64,000 nt of DNA from Desulfobulbaceae bacterium (GCA_003249645.1 QKIH01000106.1:1-64000); one strand, 5' to 3'; shown: positions 47,489-56,486, counted from the first letter of the stretch. A program made the numbers and translations. The notes: a model not told the origin generated them from the sequence alone.

Positions 47489-49039
47489 ATGAACAGTACC
47501 AAACCTCTTCTCAGCCTGAAAAATATCACCAAAACCTTCGGCCCGCTTGTTGCCAACGATTCCATCGACCTTGATTTGCATCGGGGCGAAATCCTCGCTC
47601 TGCTCGGTGAAAACGGGGCAGGCAAAACGACCCTGATGAACATCCTCTTCGGACATTATGTCGCAGACGAGGGCACTATTGAAATAGACGGGGCGCCCTT
47701 GACGCCCGGTTCACCGAAGGAATCGCTGCAGGCGAAACTCGGCATGGTGCACCAGCATTTTACCCTTGCCGATAATATGACGGTGCTCGATAACATCATG
47801 CTGGGTACCGAGCCTTTCTGGGCTTTTCGCCGAAATACGGCCAAAGCGGTCAAAAAAATCAAACGGTTATCCGACCAGTATGAGATTGATGTGAATCCTC
47901 ATTCCATGGTCAGTCACCTCTCAGTCGGTCAGCGGCAGCGGGTTGAGATATTGAAAGCGCTGTATCGTGATACAAGAATTCTCATTCTTGATGAACCTAC
48001 GGCTGTTCTAACCCCGCAGGAAAGCGATCACCTCTTTGCCACCCTGCGTCTTCTTGTTGCGGAAGGGCTGGCGATAATCTTTATTACCCACAAGCTGCGT
48101 GAAGTAATGGCCGTAAGCGATCGATGCCAGGTGCTGAGGCACGGCAAAACCATCCACCTCTGCAAAACCGCAGACACCACCGCCGACAAGCTGGCAAAAG
48201 AGATGGTCGGCGGAGAGCTGCCCAAAGTTGAGCGGCGCGAATCAAAACCAGGCGAGTTGCTTCTTGAGCTGTCTGACATCAATGCGACAGATAAGAAAGG
48301 ACACCAGCTGCTGCGAGAACTCAACCTCAGTCTGCATGGAGGTGAGATAATCGGGATTGCCGGTGTCTCCGGCAACGGCCAGAGCCATTTTGCCGATCTG
48401 CTCTCGGGGCTGCTGATCCCATCTTCTGGTAGTTTTCAGCTTCTAGGCAAGATGATTGACCGGCCGAACCCTCTGCAAATGCTGAAGAGCGGAGTCGGCA
48501 GAATACCTGAAGACAGAACCGCAACTGGGGTGATCGGCGATATGACGGTTCAGGAAAATATTGCTCTTGAAAAATATTGGAAAAACGACTTCAGCAGCTT
48601 TGGTCTGCTCAATAACTCAGCACTTGCAAAACATACCAGAGAACTCACCAAGACATTCGATGTCCGCTGCGGCGGTCTGAATGCCAGTGCCAGGACCATG
48701 TCAGGCGGCAACATGCAGAAACTTATTCTGGCCCGGGTGCTCTCGGAAAAACCGCGCGTAATTCTGGCTAACCAGCCCACCTGGGGACTTGATGTCGGTG
48801 CAACAGCCTTTGTACACCGTCAGCTTATTGAAGCGAGTAGAAACGGGGCAGGAGTGATTGTCATTTCCGAAGATCTTGATGAACTTTTCAGTGTTGCCGA
48901 TGTAATCCAGGTCATGTATCAGGGCAGTCTCTCACCGCCGATTGACCCGTCCCGCACAACCGCATCTGAACTTGGACTTGCCATGAGCGGTCATCGTGAT
49001 GTTATTCACTCGATGATGCTGAAGGAGGCCCGGGCATGA
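47489..49039 (+). CDS. Nucleoside-type ABC transporter ATPase (two domains)
   Basis: A 516-residue tandem ATPase of the sugar/nucleoside importer class. The first half has Walker A GENGAGKTT, signature LSVGQRQRVEI and Walker B LILDEPTAVL. The second half has the degenerate GVSGNGQSH in place of Walker A and signature MSGGNMQKLILARVL; this asymmetry is usual for the class. ATG 47489 is the natural start, and an upstream in-frame codon at 47477 adds four residues. The stop overlaps the first permease as ATGA. Confidence 0.93.
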   Translation: MNSTKPLLSLKNITKTFGPLVANDSIDLDLHRGEILALLGENGAGKTTLMNILFGHYVADEGTIEIDGAPLTPGSPKESLQAKLGMVHQHFTLADNMTVLDNIMLGTEPFWAFRRNTAKAVKKIKRLSDQYEIDVNPHSMVSHLSVGQRQRVEILKALYRDTRILILDEPTAVLTPQESDHLFATLRLLVAEGLAIIFITHKLREVMAVSDRCQVLRHGKTIHLCKTADTTADKLAKEMVGGELPKVERRESKPGELLLELSDINATDKKGHQLLRELNLSLHGGEIIGIAGVSGNGQSHFADLLSGLLIPSSGSFQLLGKMIDRPNPLQMLKSGVGRIPEDRTATGVIGDMTVQENIALEKYWKNDFSSFGLLNNSALAKHTRELTKTFDVRCGGLNASARTMSGGNMQKLILARVLSEKPRVILANQPTWGLDVGATAFVHRQLIEASRNGAGVIVISEDLDELFSVADVIQVMYQGSLSPPIDPSRTTASELGLAMSGHRDVIHSMMLKEARA

Positions 49040-50085
49040 GACTTGAACCGCGAGAACATTCAGCCTGGTGGCTCAGGGCAATGGTGCCGCTCAGTGCAGG
49101 ATTTATTGCCCTGTTCTGCTGTTCGGTGCTGATTATCTGGGCCGGGGCTTCACCTGTTGACGCATTGGGCCTGCTCATTAAAGGGGCTGTGGGCTCAAAG
49201 TTTGCAATCTCTGAAACGCTGACCAGGACCATTCCGCTTATTTTTACAGGCCTGGCCGCCGCTGTCGCTTTCAGGGCAAAATTATGGAATATCGGTGCAG
49301 AAGGGCAGCTCTATGCAGGAGCCTGTATTGCCACCTGGCTCGGCACCGGTATGTTTGATCTGTCTCCCTGGCTGATGATCCCTCTGCTCTTTGCCGCCGG
49401 AGCTCTTGCCGGAGGCCTGCTGCTGCTGGGCCCCACAATCCTGAAAACCAGATTCGGTGTTGATGAGGTCGTGACAACCCTGCTGCTTAATTTTATCGTG
49501 CTGCTCTTTGTCAACTGGCTGGTTTTTGGGCCGTGGAAGGACCCGATGGCCATGGGCTGGCCGCAGGCCGCGCCCGTTGTCGACTCGGCAGTGCTCGGGC
49601 ATATTATTGCCAAAACACGGCTGCACTGGGGGCTGATCATTGCACTTGCCAGCGCTGTCTGTGTCTGGTTACTGATGCGCTTTACCACTTGGGGATATGA
49701 GATCCGCGCCGTCGGGCACAGCCAGAACGCATCCATTTTTGCCGGTATTCCGGTGAACCGGGTGGTTGTCCGCACCGCGCTCATTTCCGGAGGTCTAGCC
49801 GGGATGGCAGGGGTTTCGGAGCTTTGCGGTCTGAAAGGCTACCTGACGCTCGATCTCTCCCCCGGTTTTGGCTATTCGGGGATCGTTGTCGCCATGCTGG
49901 CCTCGTTGCATCCGCTGGGTGTGATACTTTCTTCACTGTTTATTGCTGTTCTTTCCATCGGTGCTGATTCAATGAGCAGATCACTGAACATCTCAAATTA
50001 TATAGCCGATGTTGCCACAGCCGTTTCTTTGCTGGCGGTGCTTCTCAGCATGTTATTAACCAGATACCGCATACGGTGGAGATAA
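49036..50085 (+). CDS. Nucleoside-type ABC permease 1
   Basis: A 349-residue inner-membrane permease of the BPD_transp_2 family (NupP/YufP type) with about nine TM helices. RAKLWNIGAEGQLYAGA and VLHP-type GIVVAMLASLHPLGV are the family landmarks. ATGA overlap with the ATPase gene and a 3-base gap to the second permease show one transcript. It pairs with the next protein to form the channel. Confidence 0.92.
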   Translation: MRLEPREHSAWWLRAMVPLSAGFIALFCCSVLIIWAGASPVDALGLLIKGAVGSKFAISETLTRTIPLIFTGLAAAVAFRAKLWNIGAEGQLYAGACIATWLGTGMFDLSPWLMIPLLFAAGALAGGLLLLGPTILKTRFGVDEVVTTLLLNFIVLLFVNWLVFGPWKDPMAMGWPQAAPVVDSAVLGHIIAKTRLHWGLIIALASAVCVWLLMRFTTWGYEIRAVGHSQNASIFAGIPVNRVVVRTALISGGLAGMAGVSELCGLKGYLTLDLSPGFGYSGIVVAMLASLHPLGVILSSLFIAVLSIGADSMSRSLNISNYIADVATAVSLLAVLLSMLLTRYRIRWR

Positions 50086-50088
50086 GCC

Positions 50089-51030
50089 ATGGACCTGTTA
50101 CATCTTTTTCTTGAAGTCGGCTTCTGGGCCGCGACAGTTCGCATGGCAACCCCCTTGTTATTCGGGACCATCGGCGAGCTGATCTGTGAAAGGGCAGGGG
50201 TGCTTAACCTCGGTATCGAAGGAATCATGGCGGCAGGATGCATGACCGGCTGGACATGGGTCTATTTCGGCGGGGATCTCTGGACAGGGGTGCTGGCTGC
50301 AGCCGCAGTCGGTGCTTTATTTGGTCTGCTGCATGCCATATTTACTGTGTATTGCGGACTCTCGCAGCATGTTACCGGGCTTGGTATTACCATGCTGGCC
50401 TCGGCACTTTCTTCATTTGTCTTCAGGATGCTGCTGCCTAATATCACGACCCCGCCGAAGATCATTCCTTTTCAACCGCTGCACATCCCCGTGCTGAGTA
50501 ATATACCGTTTTTTGGTGATGTCCTGTTTACCCAGTCGCCGATGACTTTACTGGCCCTTGTTTCAGTTTTTGCGGTGGCCTATTTCCTGAAAAAGACTCC
50601 AGCCGGGCTGGCGCTCTGTATGACTGGCGAAAACCCTATGGCTGTTGAGTCACAGGGGCTTTCTGTTTTTGCTATCCGTACCGGTGCGGTGATGATCGGC
50701 AGCAGCTTCATGGCAGTCGGCGGGGCCTTTCTCACCATGTCAGCCTTTGATGCGTTTTATATCGGCATGGTCAACGGCAGGGGGTGGATTTGCATCGCCC
50801 TGGTTGTCTTTTCTTCATGGAATCCGGGCAAAGCGCTGCTCGGAACCATTATTTTTGCCGCTTTTGATGCATTGCAGATGCGGGTGCAGCAGCAGTCCGG
50901 TATGCTTATCCCGTACCAGTTTTACCTGATGATGCCCTATGTCGTTTCGATCATTGCTCTTATTATCATGTCGCGCCGATCGGCATACCCTAAAGCCCTG
51001 CTGATCCCGTTTCGTAAAGGCGAACGTTAA
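50089..51030 (+). CDS. Nucleoside-type ABC permease 2
   Basis: A 313-residue permease of the same family (NupQ/YufQ type). GELICERAGVLNLGIEGIMAAG near the N-terminus and GRGWICIALVVFSSWNPGKALLG near the C-terminus are the conserved parts. About eight TM helices. It follows permease 1 by 3 bases and is followed 9 bases later by the deaminase gene. Confidence 0.92.
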   Translation: MDLLHLFLEVGFWAATVRMATPLLFGTIGELICERAGVLNLGIEGIMAAGCMTGWTWVYFGGDLWTGVLAAAAVGALFGLLHAIFTVYCGLSQHVTGLGITMLASALSSFVFRMLLPNITTPPKIIPFQPLHIPVLSNIPFFGDVLFTQSPMTLLALVSVFAVAYFLKKTPAGLALCMTGENPMAVESQGLSVFAIRTGAVMIGSSFMAVGGAFLTMSAFDAFYIGMVNGRGWICIALVVFSSWNPGKALLGTIIFAAFDALQMRVQQQSGMLIPYQFYLMMPYVVSIIALIIMSRRSAYPKALLIPFRKGER

Positions 51031-51039
51031 GGAGTTGTT

Positions 51040-52308
51040 ATGCTTGATTACCTCATTAAAAATGCAACGCTTTCCACACGAAAAGATCGGGTGGATATAG
51101 CAATAGAAAACGGCCGTTTTGTAGAAATAGCACCGCAAATCGATGCTCCGGCCAACGATCAGTTTGATGCGGACGGCTGTCTTGTCTGCCCGCCTTTTGT
51201 TGACAGCCATTTTCATATGGATGCAACCCTTTCACTTGGTCTGCCCCGCTATAACCAGAGCGGCACCCTGCTGGAGGGCATCCAGATCTGGAGCGAACTC
51301 AAACCTGAGCTGACTGCGGAAGCGGTGAAGCAAAGAGCCTTGGAGCTTCTCACCTGGTCGATTGCCAAGGGCACGCTGTGTATCCGTACCCATGTTGACG
51401 TAACCGACCCGTCGCTTCTGGCGGTTGACGTTCTTCTGGAAGTGCGGGAAGAGATGAAGGAATGGATAGACCTGCAGATTGTTGCCTTCCCGCAGGACGG
51501 TGTCTTGCGAACCGATGGCGGGAAAGAACTTCTTCTCAGGGCACTCGATAAGGGCGTTGACGTGGTCGGCGGAATTCCGCATTTTGAGCGGACGATGGCG
51601 CAGGGCAGCGAGTCGATCTCCTGGCTCTGCTCGGTTGCCGAATCCCGCGGCCTGCTTGTTGATATGCACTGTGATGAAAGTGATGACCCGCTTTCACGGC
51701 ATATCGAGCATCTCACCTATGAGACCAGACGGATGGGGCTCGGCAAACGGGTAACAGCCTCGCATCTTACCAGCATGCACTCTATGGACAACTACTATGT
51801 CTCCAAACTCCTGCCGCTGATGGCGGAATCCGGTATCCAGGCGATCAGCAATCCACTGATCAACATCCATCTGCAGGGGCGTCACGACACCTATCCGAAA
51901 CGTCGCGGACTCACCCGGGTTCCTGAAATGCTTGAGGCCGGCGTAAACGTTGCCTTTGGCCACGACTGCGTGATGGACCCATGGTACCCGATGGGCACTC
52001 ATGACATGCTTGAAGTGGCGCACATGGCGGCCCACTGTCTCCAGATGATGGGGGCTTCACAGGCAAGCACCCTTGTGGATATGGTGACATCACGGGGGGC
52101 GGCAGTGATGAATCTTGAGGGGTACGGCATCGAAGTCGGCAATCAGGCCGATTGCGTGGTGCTGCAGGCAAAAAGTGCAATGGATGCTTTACGGTTGAAA
52201 CCGGTAAGACTGTTGGTGATGAGAAAAGGAAAGATCATTGCTTCAACCCCACCGGTCAAGGCAACAATAAATCTGAACGGCATCCAGGAAGTAAATTTTA
52301 CCATATAG
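51040..52308 (+). CDS. codA: Cytosine deaminase family amidohydrolase
   Basis: A 422-residue cytoplasmic enzyme closely following E. coli cytosine deaminase along its length. Metal ligands are His57 and His59 (HFHMD), His210 (DMHCDE) and Asp309; catalytic Glu213 is present, as are His242 in SHLTSMHS and the substrate-side NIHLQGR. Position 310, next to the metal Asp, is Cys (FGHDCVMDPW) where E. coli has Asp314, a residue lining the base pocket. The reaction is expected to be deamination of cytosine or a related base (for example isoguanine or 5-methylcytosine) to the oxo form plus ammonia. As last gene of the BMP transporter operon it would act on the imported base. A strong terminator follows. 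Confidence 0.88.
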   Translation: MLDYLIKNATLSTRKDRVDIAIENGRFVEIAPQIDAPANDQFDADGCLVCPPFVDSHFHMDATLSLGLPRYNQSGTLLEGIQIWSELKPELTAEAVKQRALELLTWSIAKGTLCIRTHVDVTDPSLLAVDVLLEVREEMKEWIDLQIVAFPQDGVLRTDGGKELLLRALDKGVDVVGGIPHFERTMAQGSESISWLCSVAESRGLLVDMHCDESDDPLSRHIEHLTYETRRMGLGKRVTASHLTSMHSMDNYYVSKLLPLMAESGIQAISNPLINIHLQGRHDTYPKRRGLTRVPEMLEAGVNVAFGHDCVMDPWYPMGTHDMLEVAHMAAHCLQMMGASQASTLVDMVTSRGAAVMNLEGYGIEVGNQADCVVLQAKSAMDALRLKPVRLLVMRKGKIIASTPPVKATINLNGIQEVNFTI

Positions 52309-52336
52309 CGATACTGTTCGTCCCTGTTTATACGAG

Positions 52337-52375
52337 AACCTGCTGATAACTACCAGTTATCAGCAGGTTTTTTTT
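52337..52375 (+). terminator. Strong rho-independent terminator
   Basis: A 15-bp perfect stem (52337-52351 with 52355-52369), a 3-base loop, then eight T. It ends the BMP transporter-deaminase operon. Confidence 0.95.
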
Positions 52376-52576
52376 GAGGGAAATTCTCTCCTTTCCCAAA
52401 AGAAGATCTGTTTAAAGGCAGAGTTTCACTCTTAGCACCATTTTCTTTAGCTGCCGAAAAATTAGAAAATAGCGTTGTTAAGTTGTGTAAAGACACAGCC
52501 GAATTTGAAAAAACAGTTTGACATATCGAACAGTTATAGTGAATTTGGTTGGTTAGGTATTTCTTCAGGAGATAAT

Positions 52577-52615
52577 ATGGTAAAGAAAATAAATGGGGGA
52601 TTGTATGTGGAATAG
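52577..52615 (+). CDS. 12-residue upstream ORF overlapping the omptin start
   Basis: AGGAG lies 5 bases before ATG 52577. The frame MVKKINGGLYVE ends at TAG 52613-52615, 10 bases inside the omptin gene in another frame. Translation of it would carry ribosomes onto the omptin start, giving coupling. It may instead be the original start region of a gene now shifted. Small and unproven. Confidence 0.35.
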   Translation: MVKKINGGLYVE

Positions 52616-53606
52616 ATGCAAAATGCTTGGTTCGGTTGCAGGTACTGCTTTAGCTACCTGTTTTTTTCTGTCAGTTCCATCTGTGGATGCAGCGGTAAAT
52701 GTCGTGAATTCAGAAAAATCCGCAGAACTTGTAAAGAGTGAAAATGCTGATGGCTCAGTAAAATTTTCTCTTGGTCTTGGTGCCGCCTATCTGACGGGTG
52801 AATCTCATGAACTCGTCTACTGGCCTGAATACAACAATCACAAGGCCAGTGAACTTACCTGGAAGATTGACAGCCTCTATATGGCTAATATTAATGCCAC
52901 TCTTGATATATATAATGATTGGTTTATTCATTTTGACGGCTGGTTTAAAGTCACCGATGGTGATGGAGCTATGGATGACTATGACTGGATGAATGTCGGC
53001 GGCGACTGGACCGACTGGTCTCACCATGACGATACTGATGTTACCTCTGCTAGCATGATCGATATTAGCGGCGGATGGAAAGCTGTGAATAAAGAGCGAT
53101 TCACTCTGTCAGGTCTTGTTGGGTATAAGAGAGATGTCTTCGGCTGGGAATCTTATGGCGGAAGTTACATTTATTCGGAGTCAGGTTTTCGTGATTCCAG
53201 CGGAAATTTTGCAGATGGTGCACTGGGCATCAGTTATGAACAGACTTTTAGTTCGATTTACGTGGGGCTTGGAGCCGAGTTTACCTTAAGTGATATGATT
53301 TCTTTGAGTGGCCGTGCAATTTATTCTCCTATAGTGCAGGCTGAGGCGGATGATCATCACTACGAGAGTAATTTTGTAACCTACGATGATTTCAGCGGGG
53401 GGGATATGTTCGGCTTTGATGTTTCTGTTATTATCAATATCTCTAAAAGTCTTGCCCTTGATGTGGGATACAGCTATCTCAACTATGATGAAATGCAGGG
53501 CGATTCCGACTGGGATTATGGTTACGGAATATATACAGCAGCAGATGGGGCAGGTGCAGACCATAACTCATCGTGGTTTTCTGTAGGCCTGCGTTATTCT
53601 TTTTAA
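52605..53606 (+). CDS. Omptin-family outer-membrane protease
   Basis: A 333-residue protein with a signal peptide (cleavage near VDAA, residue 30) and a ten-strand beta-barrel ending in LRYSF. Omptin signatures are KASELTWKID, MDDYDWMN, WTDWSHHDD and GGSYIY. The catalytic set of OmpT (Asp83, Asp85, Asp210, His212) aligns with Asp125 and Asp127 in MDDYDW and Asp250 and His252 in DHHY, all present. Such proteases cleave between basic residues at the cell surface and need LPS for activity in enterics. Start ATG 52605 with GGGGGA 4 bases before. An unknown exported protein gene follows 23 bases later. Outside gamma-proteobacteria the physiological substrates are unknown. Confidence 0.92.
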   Translation: MWNRCKMLGSVAGTALATCFFLSVPSVDAAVNVVNSEKSAELVKSENADGSVKFSLGLGAAYLTGESHELVYWPEYNNHKASELTWKIDSLYMANINATLDIYNDWFIHFDGWFKVTDGDGAMDDYDWMNVGGDWTDWSHHDDTDVTSASMIDISGGWKAVNKERFTLSGLVGYKRDVFGWESYGGSYIYSESGFRDSSGNFADGALGISYEQTFSSIYVGLGAEFTLSDMISLSGRAIYSPIVQAEADDHHYESNFVTYDDFSGGDMFGFDVSVIINISKSLALDVGYSYLNYDEMQGDSDWDYGYGIYTAADGAGADHNSSWFSVGLRYSF

Positions 53607-53629
53607 AATACAGGCGATTCACGCAAAAG

Positions 53630-54316
53630 ATGGTGAAGCAAGAAAATGATATGGTACAGGCGGTACAACTTGCTGTTTGTACCATCATTTTTTTTCTGCT
53701 GACAGTAACAGCCGCTGTTGCAGATACCGGGGGATCTTTGAAGACAGTACATGTGAGCCTTGCAGCCGCAGAGGGGATGGCGACCATAGAGGATGGAAGC
53801 AGCATTCTGTTTGTTGACTACAAGCGCGGTTTAATGAGCAGATGGCAGAGCTCAACCGGTGGTTGTGTACAATACAATATTTCAAACAGCGGGCAGGAAG
53901 ACAGTGAACTGAAGGATCGTATCCGCCTCTTCAGCGAGATCGAACGTTTACCGGATGAGGAGGAAGACTTTTATCCGGTAAGACTGATGCTGGCGCCGGC
54001 AGCGATGAAGACCAGGACTGTAACTACACCAAAACTGGTCTGGCATGATTTTGTTTTTCAACCCGATATCCTGCAGTTTAAAATGGCGGCAGACAGCAGT
54101 ATCTTCAGAGACCTGCAGGAGATTGCCAAGATCAATAAGGTTAATTACGACACGATAGGCCTGACCCACTGGTATGATATTGTAGCTCTCATTCCATATC
54201 TGGGCGGTGTCCCTGAAATGGCGAGAAACCGGCAATTCCTTTTCACCTATTCTTTCACTTTAATGTCCTATAATGCACAGCAGAGCCAGTTGACAGCGCT
54301 GTGTGGTAAGCAGTAA
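53630..54316 (+). CDS. Unknown exported protein next to omptin
   Basis: A 228-residue product. A signal peptide is evident (VQAVQLAVCTIIFFLLTVTA, cleavage near AVA). The mature part has two Cys, an acidic stretch (LPDEEEDFYP) and a C-terminal part with HWYDIVALIPYLGGVPEMARN. I recognise no family. ATG 53630 is taken; ATG 53651, at the start of the signal peptide proper, is equally possible since neither has a strong ribosome site. The 23-base gap to the omptin gene suggests co-transcription, so it may be a periplasmic partner or an unrelated envelope protein. Confidence 0.65.
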   Translation: MVKQENDMVQAVQLAVCTIIFFLLTVTAAVADTGGSLKTVHVSLAAAEGMATIEDGSSILFVDYKRGLMSRWQSSTGGCVQYNISNSGQEDSELKDRIRLFSEIERLPDEEEDFYPVRLMLAPAAMKTRTVTTPKLVWHDFVFQPDILQFKMAADSSIFRDLQEIAKINKVNYDTIGLTHWYDIVALIPYLGGVPEMARNRQFLFTYSFTLMSYNAQQSQLTALCGKQ

Positions 54317-54393
54317 ATTCGTATCCTGCCGTGCAAAAATAATGCGTCTATCCCTTCCATTTTTCCAAGAGAGATTTATATTCCTAATAAAGT

Positions 54394-54412
54394 AATGAGA
54401 ATTATTCTCATT
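54394..54412. promoter_or_regulatory. Fur box
   Basis: AATGAGAATTATTCTCATT is a perfect 9-1-9 palindrome matching the Fur consensus. TATAAT follows at 54416-54421 as a -10 box, so a repressor here would cover the promoter of the A-type carrier gene. Iron control is therefore strongly suggested. Confidence 0.8.
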
Positions 54413-54442
54413 TAATATAATTATTAAATGGAGTTATATATA

Positions 54443-54802
54443 ATGGTAGTGTTAAGCGACAATGCAAAGGCAGTAATTAAGAGAAAAACTTCGGAACAGG
54501 ACTATATTCGAATAACTGTTGCCCCTGGCGGATGTGCAGGGATGACTTATGATGCTGCAATTGTTCAAAATATCCAGCCAGGTGAAAAGCTCGTGCAGGA
54601 TAATGACGGCATCAGAATAATTTCCAACAGTGCCAGCCTGCCTTACATGGAGGGCTTGGAAATTGATTATTCCGATGATTTAATTTCGGCAGGATTCAGG
54701 TTCAATAATGAAAAAAATGAGTCATCCTGCGGCTGCGGGGCAAGTTTTACCCTTGCAGGTTTTCCTCAATTCATTACAGGAGGTGAAAGCTGTGGCTGTT
54801 AA
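54443..54802 (+). CDS. A-type Fe-S carrier (IscA/HesB family) with extra C-terminal CxC
   Basis: A 119-residue protein. The three conserved Cys are Cys31 (GGCAGM) and Cys96/Cys98 (SCGCG), in the C-x64-C-x-C spacing of A-type carriers that bind iron or Fe-S clusters for delivery to apoproteins. Unlike IscA, the protein continues past the usual end and finishes with a second pair, Cys117 and Cys119 (SCGC-end). ATG 54443 has GGAG 9 bases upstream; the earlier in-frame ATG lies in that site. It is preceded by a Fur box and overlaps the next gene by 11 bases. No iscS/iscU genes are near, so it may serve a special target or iron storage. Confidence 0.85.
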   Translation: MVVLSDNAKAVIKRKTSEQDYIRITVAPGGCAGMTYDAAIVQNIQPGEKLVQDNDGIRIISNSASLPYMEGLEIDYSDDLISAGFRFNNEKNESSCGCGASFTLAGFPQFITGGESCGC

Positions 54803-55010
54803 TCCAGTACCTCTTTTAGGCGGCAAATCGGTTTACTGCATAAACGAACAGCAGATGGAAGAAGCTCACAAATTAACCGAGCAGACAGGTGAGGCTTCGG
54901 TGAAAATCCAGGCTTTTATCGAAGAGGCCCAGGAGGAGCTGACCAGAAATGAACAGGCTGCCCTGGCATTTATGCTGATAAAAAGGCTGAAAGATACCTC
55001 AGTCCATTAA
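54792..55010 (+). CDS. Small helical partner of the A-type carrier, 72 residues
   Basis: GTG 54792 is chosen because AGGAGG sits 8 bases upstream, inside the carrier gene, and the frame overlaps the carrier stop by 11 bases. The product opens AVNPVPLLGGKSVYCINEQQ (one Cys) and then is charged helix (EASVKIQAFIEEAQEEL, FMLIKRLKD). Tight coupling under the same Fur box suggests a protein partner made in equal amount. No family recognised. A terminator follows 27 bases later. Confidence 0.7.
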   Translation: MAVNPVPLLGGKSVYCINEQQMEEAHKLTEQTGEASVKIQAFIEEAQEELTRNEQAALAFMLIKRLKDTSVH

Positions 55011-55037
55011 TCATCACGTATTCAGTTTATTTCAGAC

Positions 55038-55075
55038 ATATTTCAGGGGCAGCTGTCAGCCCCTGAAATATTTTA
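55038..55075. terminator. Bidirectional terminator
   Basis: A 13-bp perfect stem (55038-55050 with 55059-55071), an 8-base loop and short T-rich flanks on both strands. It separates the Fe-S carrier pair from the convergent dihydropyrimidinase operon. Confidence 0.8.
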
Positions 55076-55088
55076 TTCGGATCATACA

Positions 55089-56468
55089 TTACCAGCGTGG
55101 AGGGCGTGGAACAAATTTTCCCGCGCCGGCCGCAACATTAAGTTCATCTTTTTCGAAAACCACCTCGCCATTTAAGATCGTTATCTCAGGAGATCCTGTA
55201 AAGGTGAATCCTTCAAATACACTGTAATCAATTGCATGTCTGTGGGTTGTGCTTGAGACATGATGCTCTTTTTCAGGGTTCCAGAGCACGATATCGGCAT
55301 CCGAGCCCGGCTTAACAGCACCCTTTTGAGGGTAGATATTAAAGATTCTTGCTGCATTGGTTGAGGTGGCTGCAACAAACTGTTCGGCACTGATACGTTT
55401 TGAGCGCACTCCTCTATCCCAGAGTATTCTCATCCTGTCTTCAATGCCGGGAGAACCATTAGGAATCTTTGTAAAATCGTGGAGGCCCCTGTTCCGGTTT
55501 GCCTGGGTAAAGGTGCAGTTGTCGCTGCCGATGACCTGGATGGCCTCATCGGCCACTCCTTTCCAGAGTGCATCGAGATGCTCCGGGCTTCGATAAGGCG
55601 GGCTCATGACGTAACGTGCAGCCTTTTCGCGCGGATTGTCAAAATAGACAGAGTCATCGAGCACAAGATGGCCGCAGAGGCTTTCTGCATAGACTTCCTG
55701 TCCGCGTCGCTGTGCTGCTCTTACTGCATTAAGTGCGCCGCCGGAACTGAGATGCACAATATATATCGGGGCCTCGGCAACTTCAGCCAGTGCAATTGCC
55801 CTGTTGGTTGCTTCCGCCTCAGCTACAGGCGGCCGCGATAAGGCATGACCTTTGGGGTGGGTGAGTCCTTCGCGCAGGAGTTTTTTCTGCAGATAGGTGA
55901 TAATCTCATCATTTTCAGCATGTACCGTGCAGAGACATCCGAGTTTTGCAATAAAATTAAAGCTTTCAATCATCTTCCCCTGCTCAAGCATGATCGTGTC
56001 CCGATAGGTGGTAAAGTGCTTGAACGAATTGACTCCATGCTCTTTTGCAAGAAGAGCGATCTCCTTTGCCGCCTCTTCGTTAAACCAGGTAACGGTGACA
56101 TGGAAGGAGTAATTGCAGGTGGCTTTTTTTGCACGTTCCATCCATTGCCCATAGGCTTCGAGATAGGATTGGCCGCGCAGGGGATTGACAAAGTCGATCA
56201 CCATTGTCGTGCCGCCTGAAAGAGCAGCCTTGCCGCCGTCTTCAAAGCCGTCGGCTGTTCTAATATCGCCAACCGGCATTTCCAGGTGCGTGTGCGGGTC
56301 GATGCCGCCGGGGATGACAAGCAGGCCTTCGGCATCGATTATTCTGCACCCTTCGGGAGGTGTTATGGAGGTTTCCACTGCCTTGATACTGCCGCCTTCA
56401 ATCAGTACGTCTGATTTTGCACTGCCGTCTGCATTGACCACCAATCCGTTTTGAATGAGTATTTTCAT
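55089..56468 (-). CDS. hydA: Dihydropyrimidinase / D-hydantoinase
   Basis: A 459-residue cyclic amidohydrolase that opens dihydrouracil, dihydrothymine or 5-substituted hydantoins to N-carbamoyl products. The dinuclear metal site is complete: His59 and His61 (DPHTHLE), carboxylated Lys150 (NSFKHF), His183 (VHAEND), His239 (IVHLSS) and Asp316 (GSDNCTF). Tyr155, the substrate-binding Tyr, is present. After the metal Asp the residue is Asn where most members have His (GSDHC). It is the last gene of a minus-strand operon with an ABC importer, D-aminoacylase-like and M20 hydrolases. E. coli pairs a similar gene (hyuA) with ygeY. Confidence 0.92.
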   Translation of the reverse strand: MKILIQNGLVVNADGSAKSDVLIEGGSIKAVETSITPPEGCRIIDAEGLLVIPGGIDPHTHLEMPVGDIRTADGFEDGGKAALSGGTTMVIDFVNPLRGQSYLEAYGQWMERAKKATCNYSFHVTVTWFNEEAAKEIALLAKEHGVNSFKHFTTYRDTIMLEQGKMIESFNFIAKLGCLCTVHAENDEIITYLQKKLLREGLTHPKGHALSRPPVAEAEATNRAIALAEVAEAPIYIVHLSSGGALNAVRAAQRRGQEVYAESLCGHLVLDDSVYFDNPREKAARYVMSPPYRSPEHLDALWKGVADEAIQVIGSDNCTFTQANRNRGLHDFTKIPNGSPGIEDRMRILWDRGVRSKRISAEQFVAATSTNAARIFNIYPQKGAVKPGSDADIVLWNPEKEHHVSSTTHRHAIDYSVFEGFTFTGSPEITILNGEVVFEKDELNVAAGAGKFVPRPPRW

Positions 56469-56486
56469 AACGACCTTCCCGGGAAA

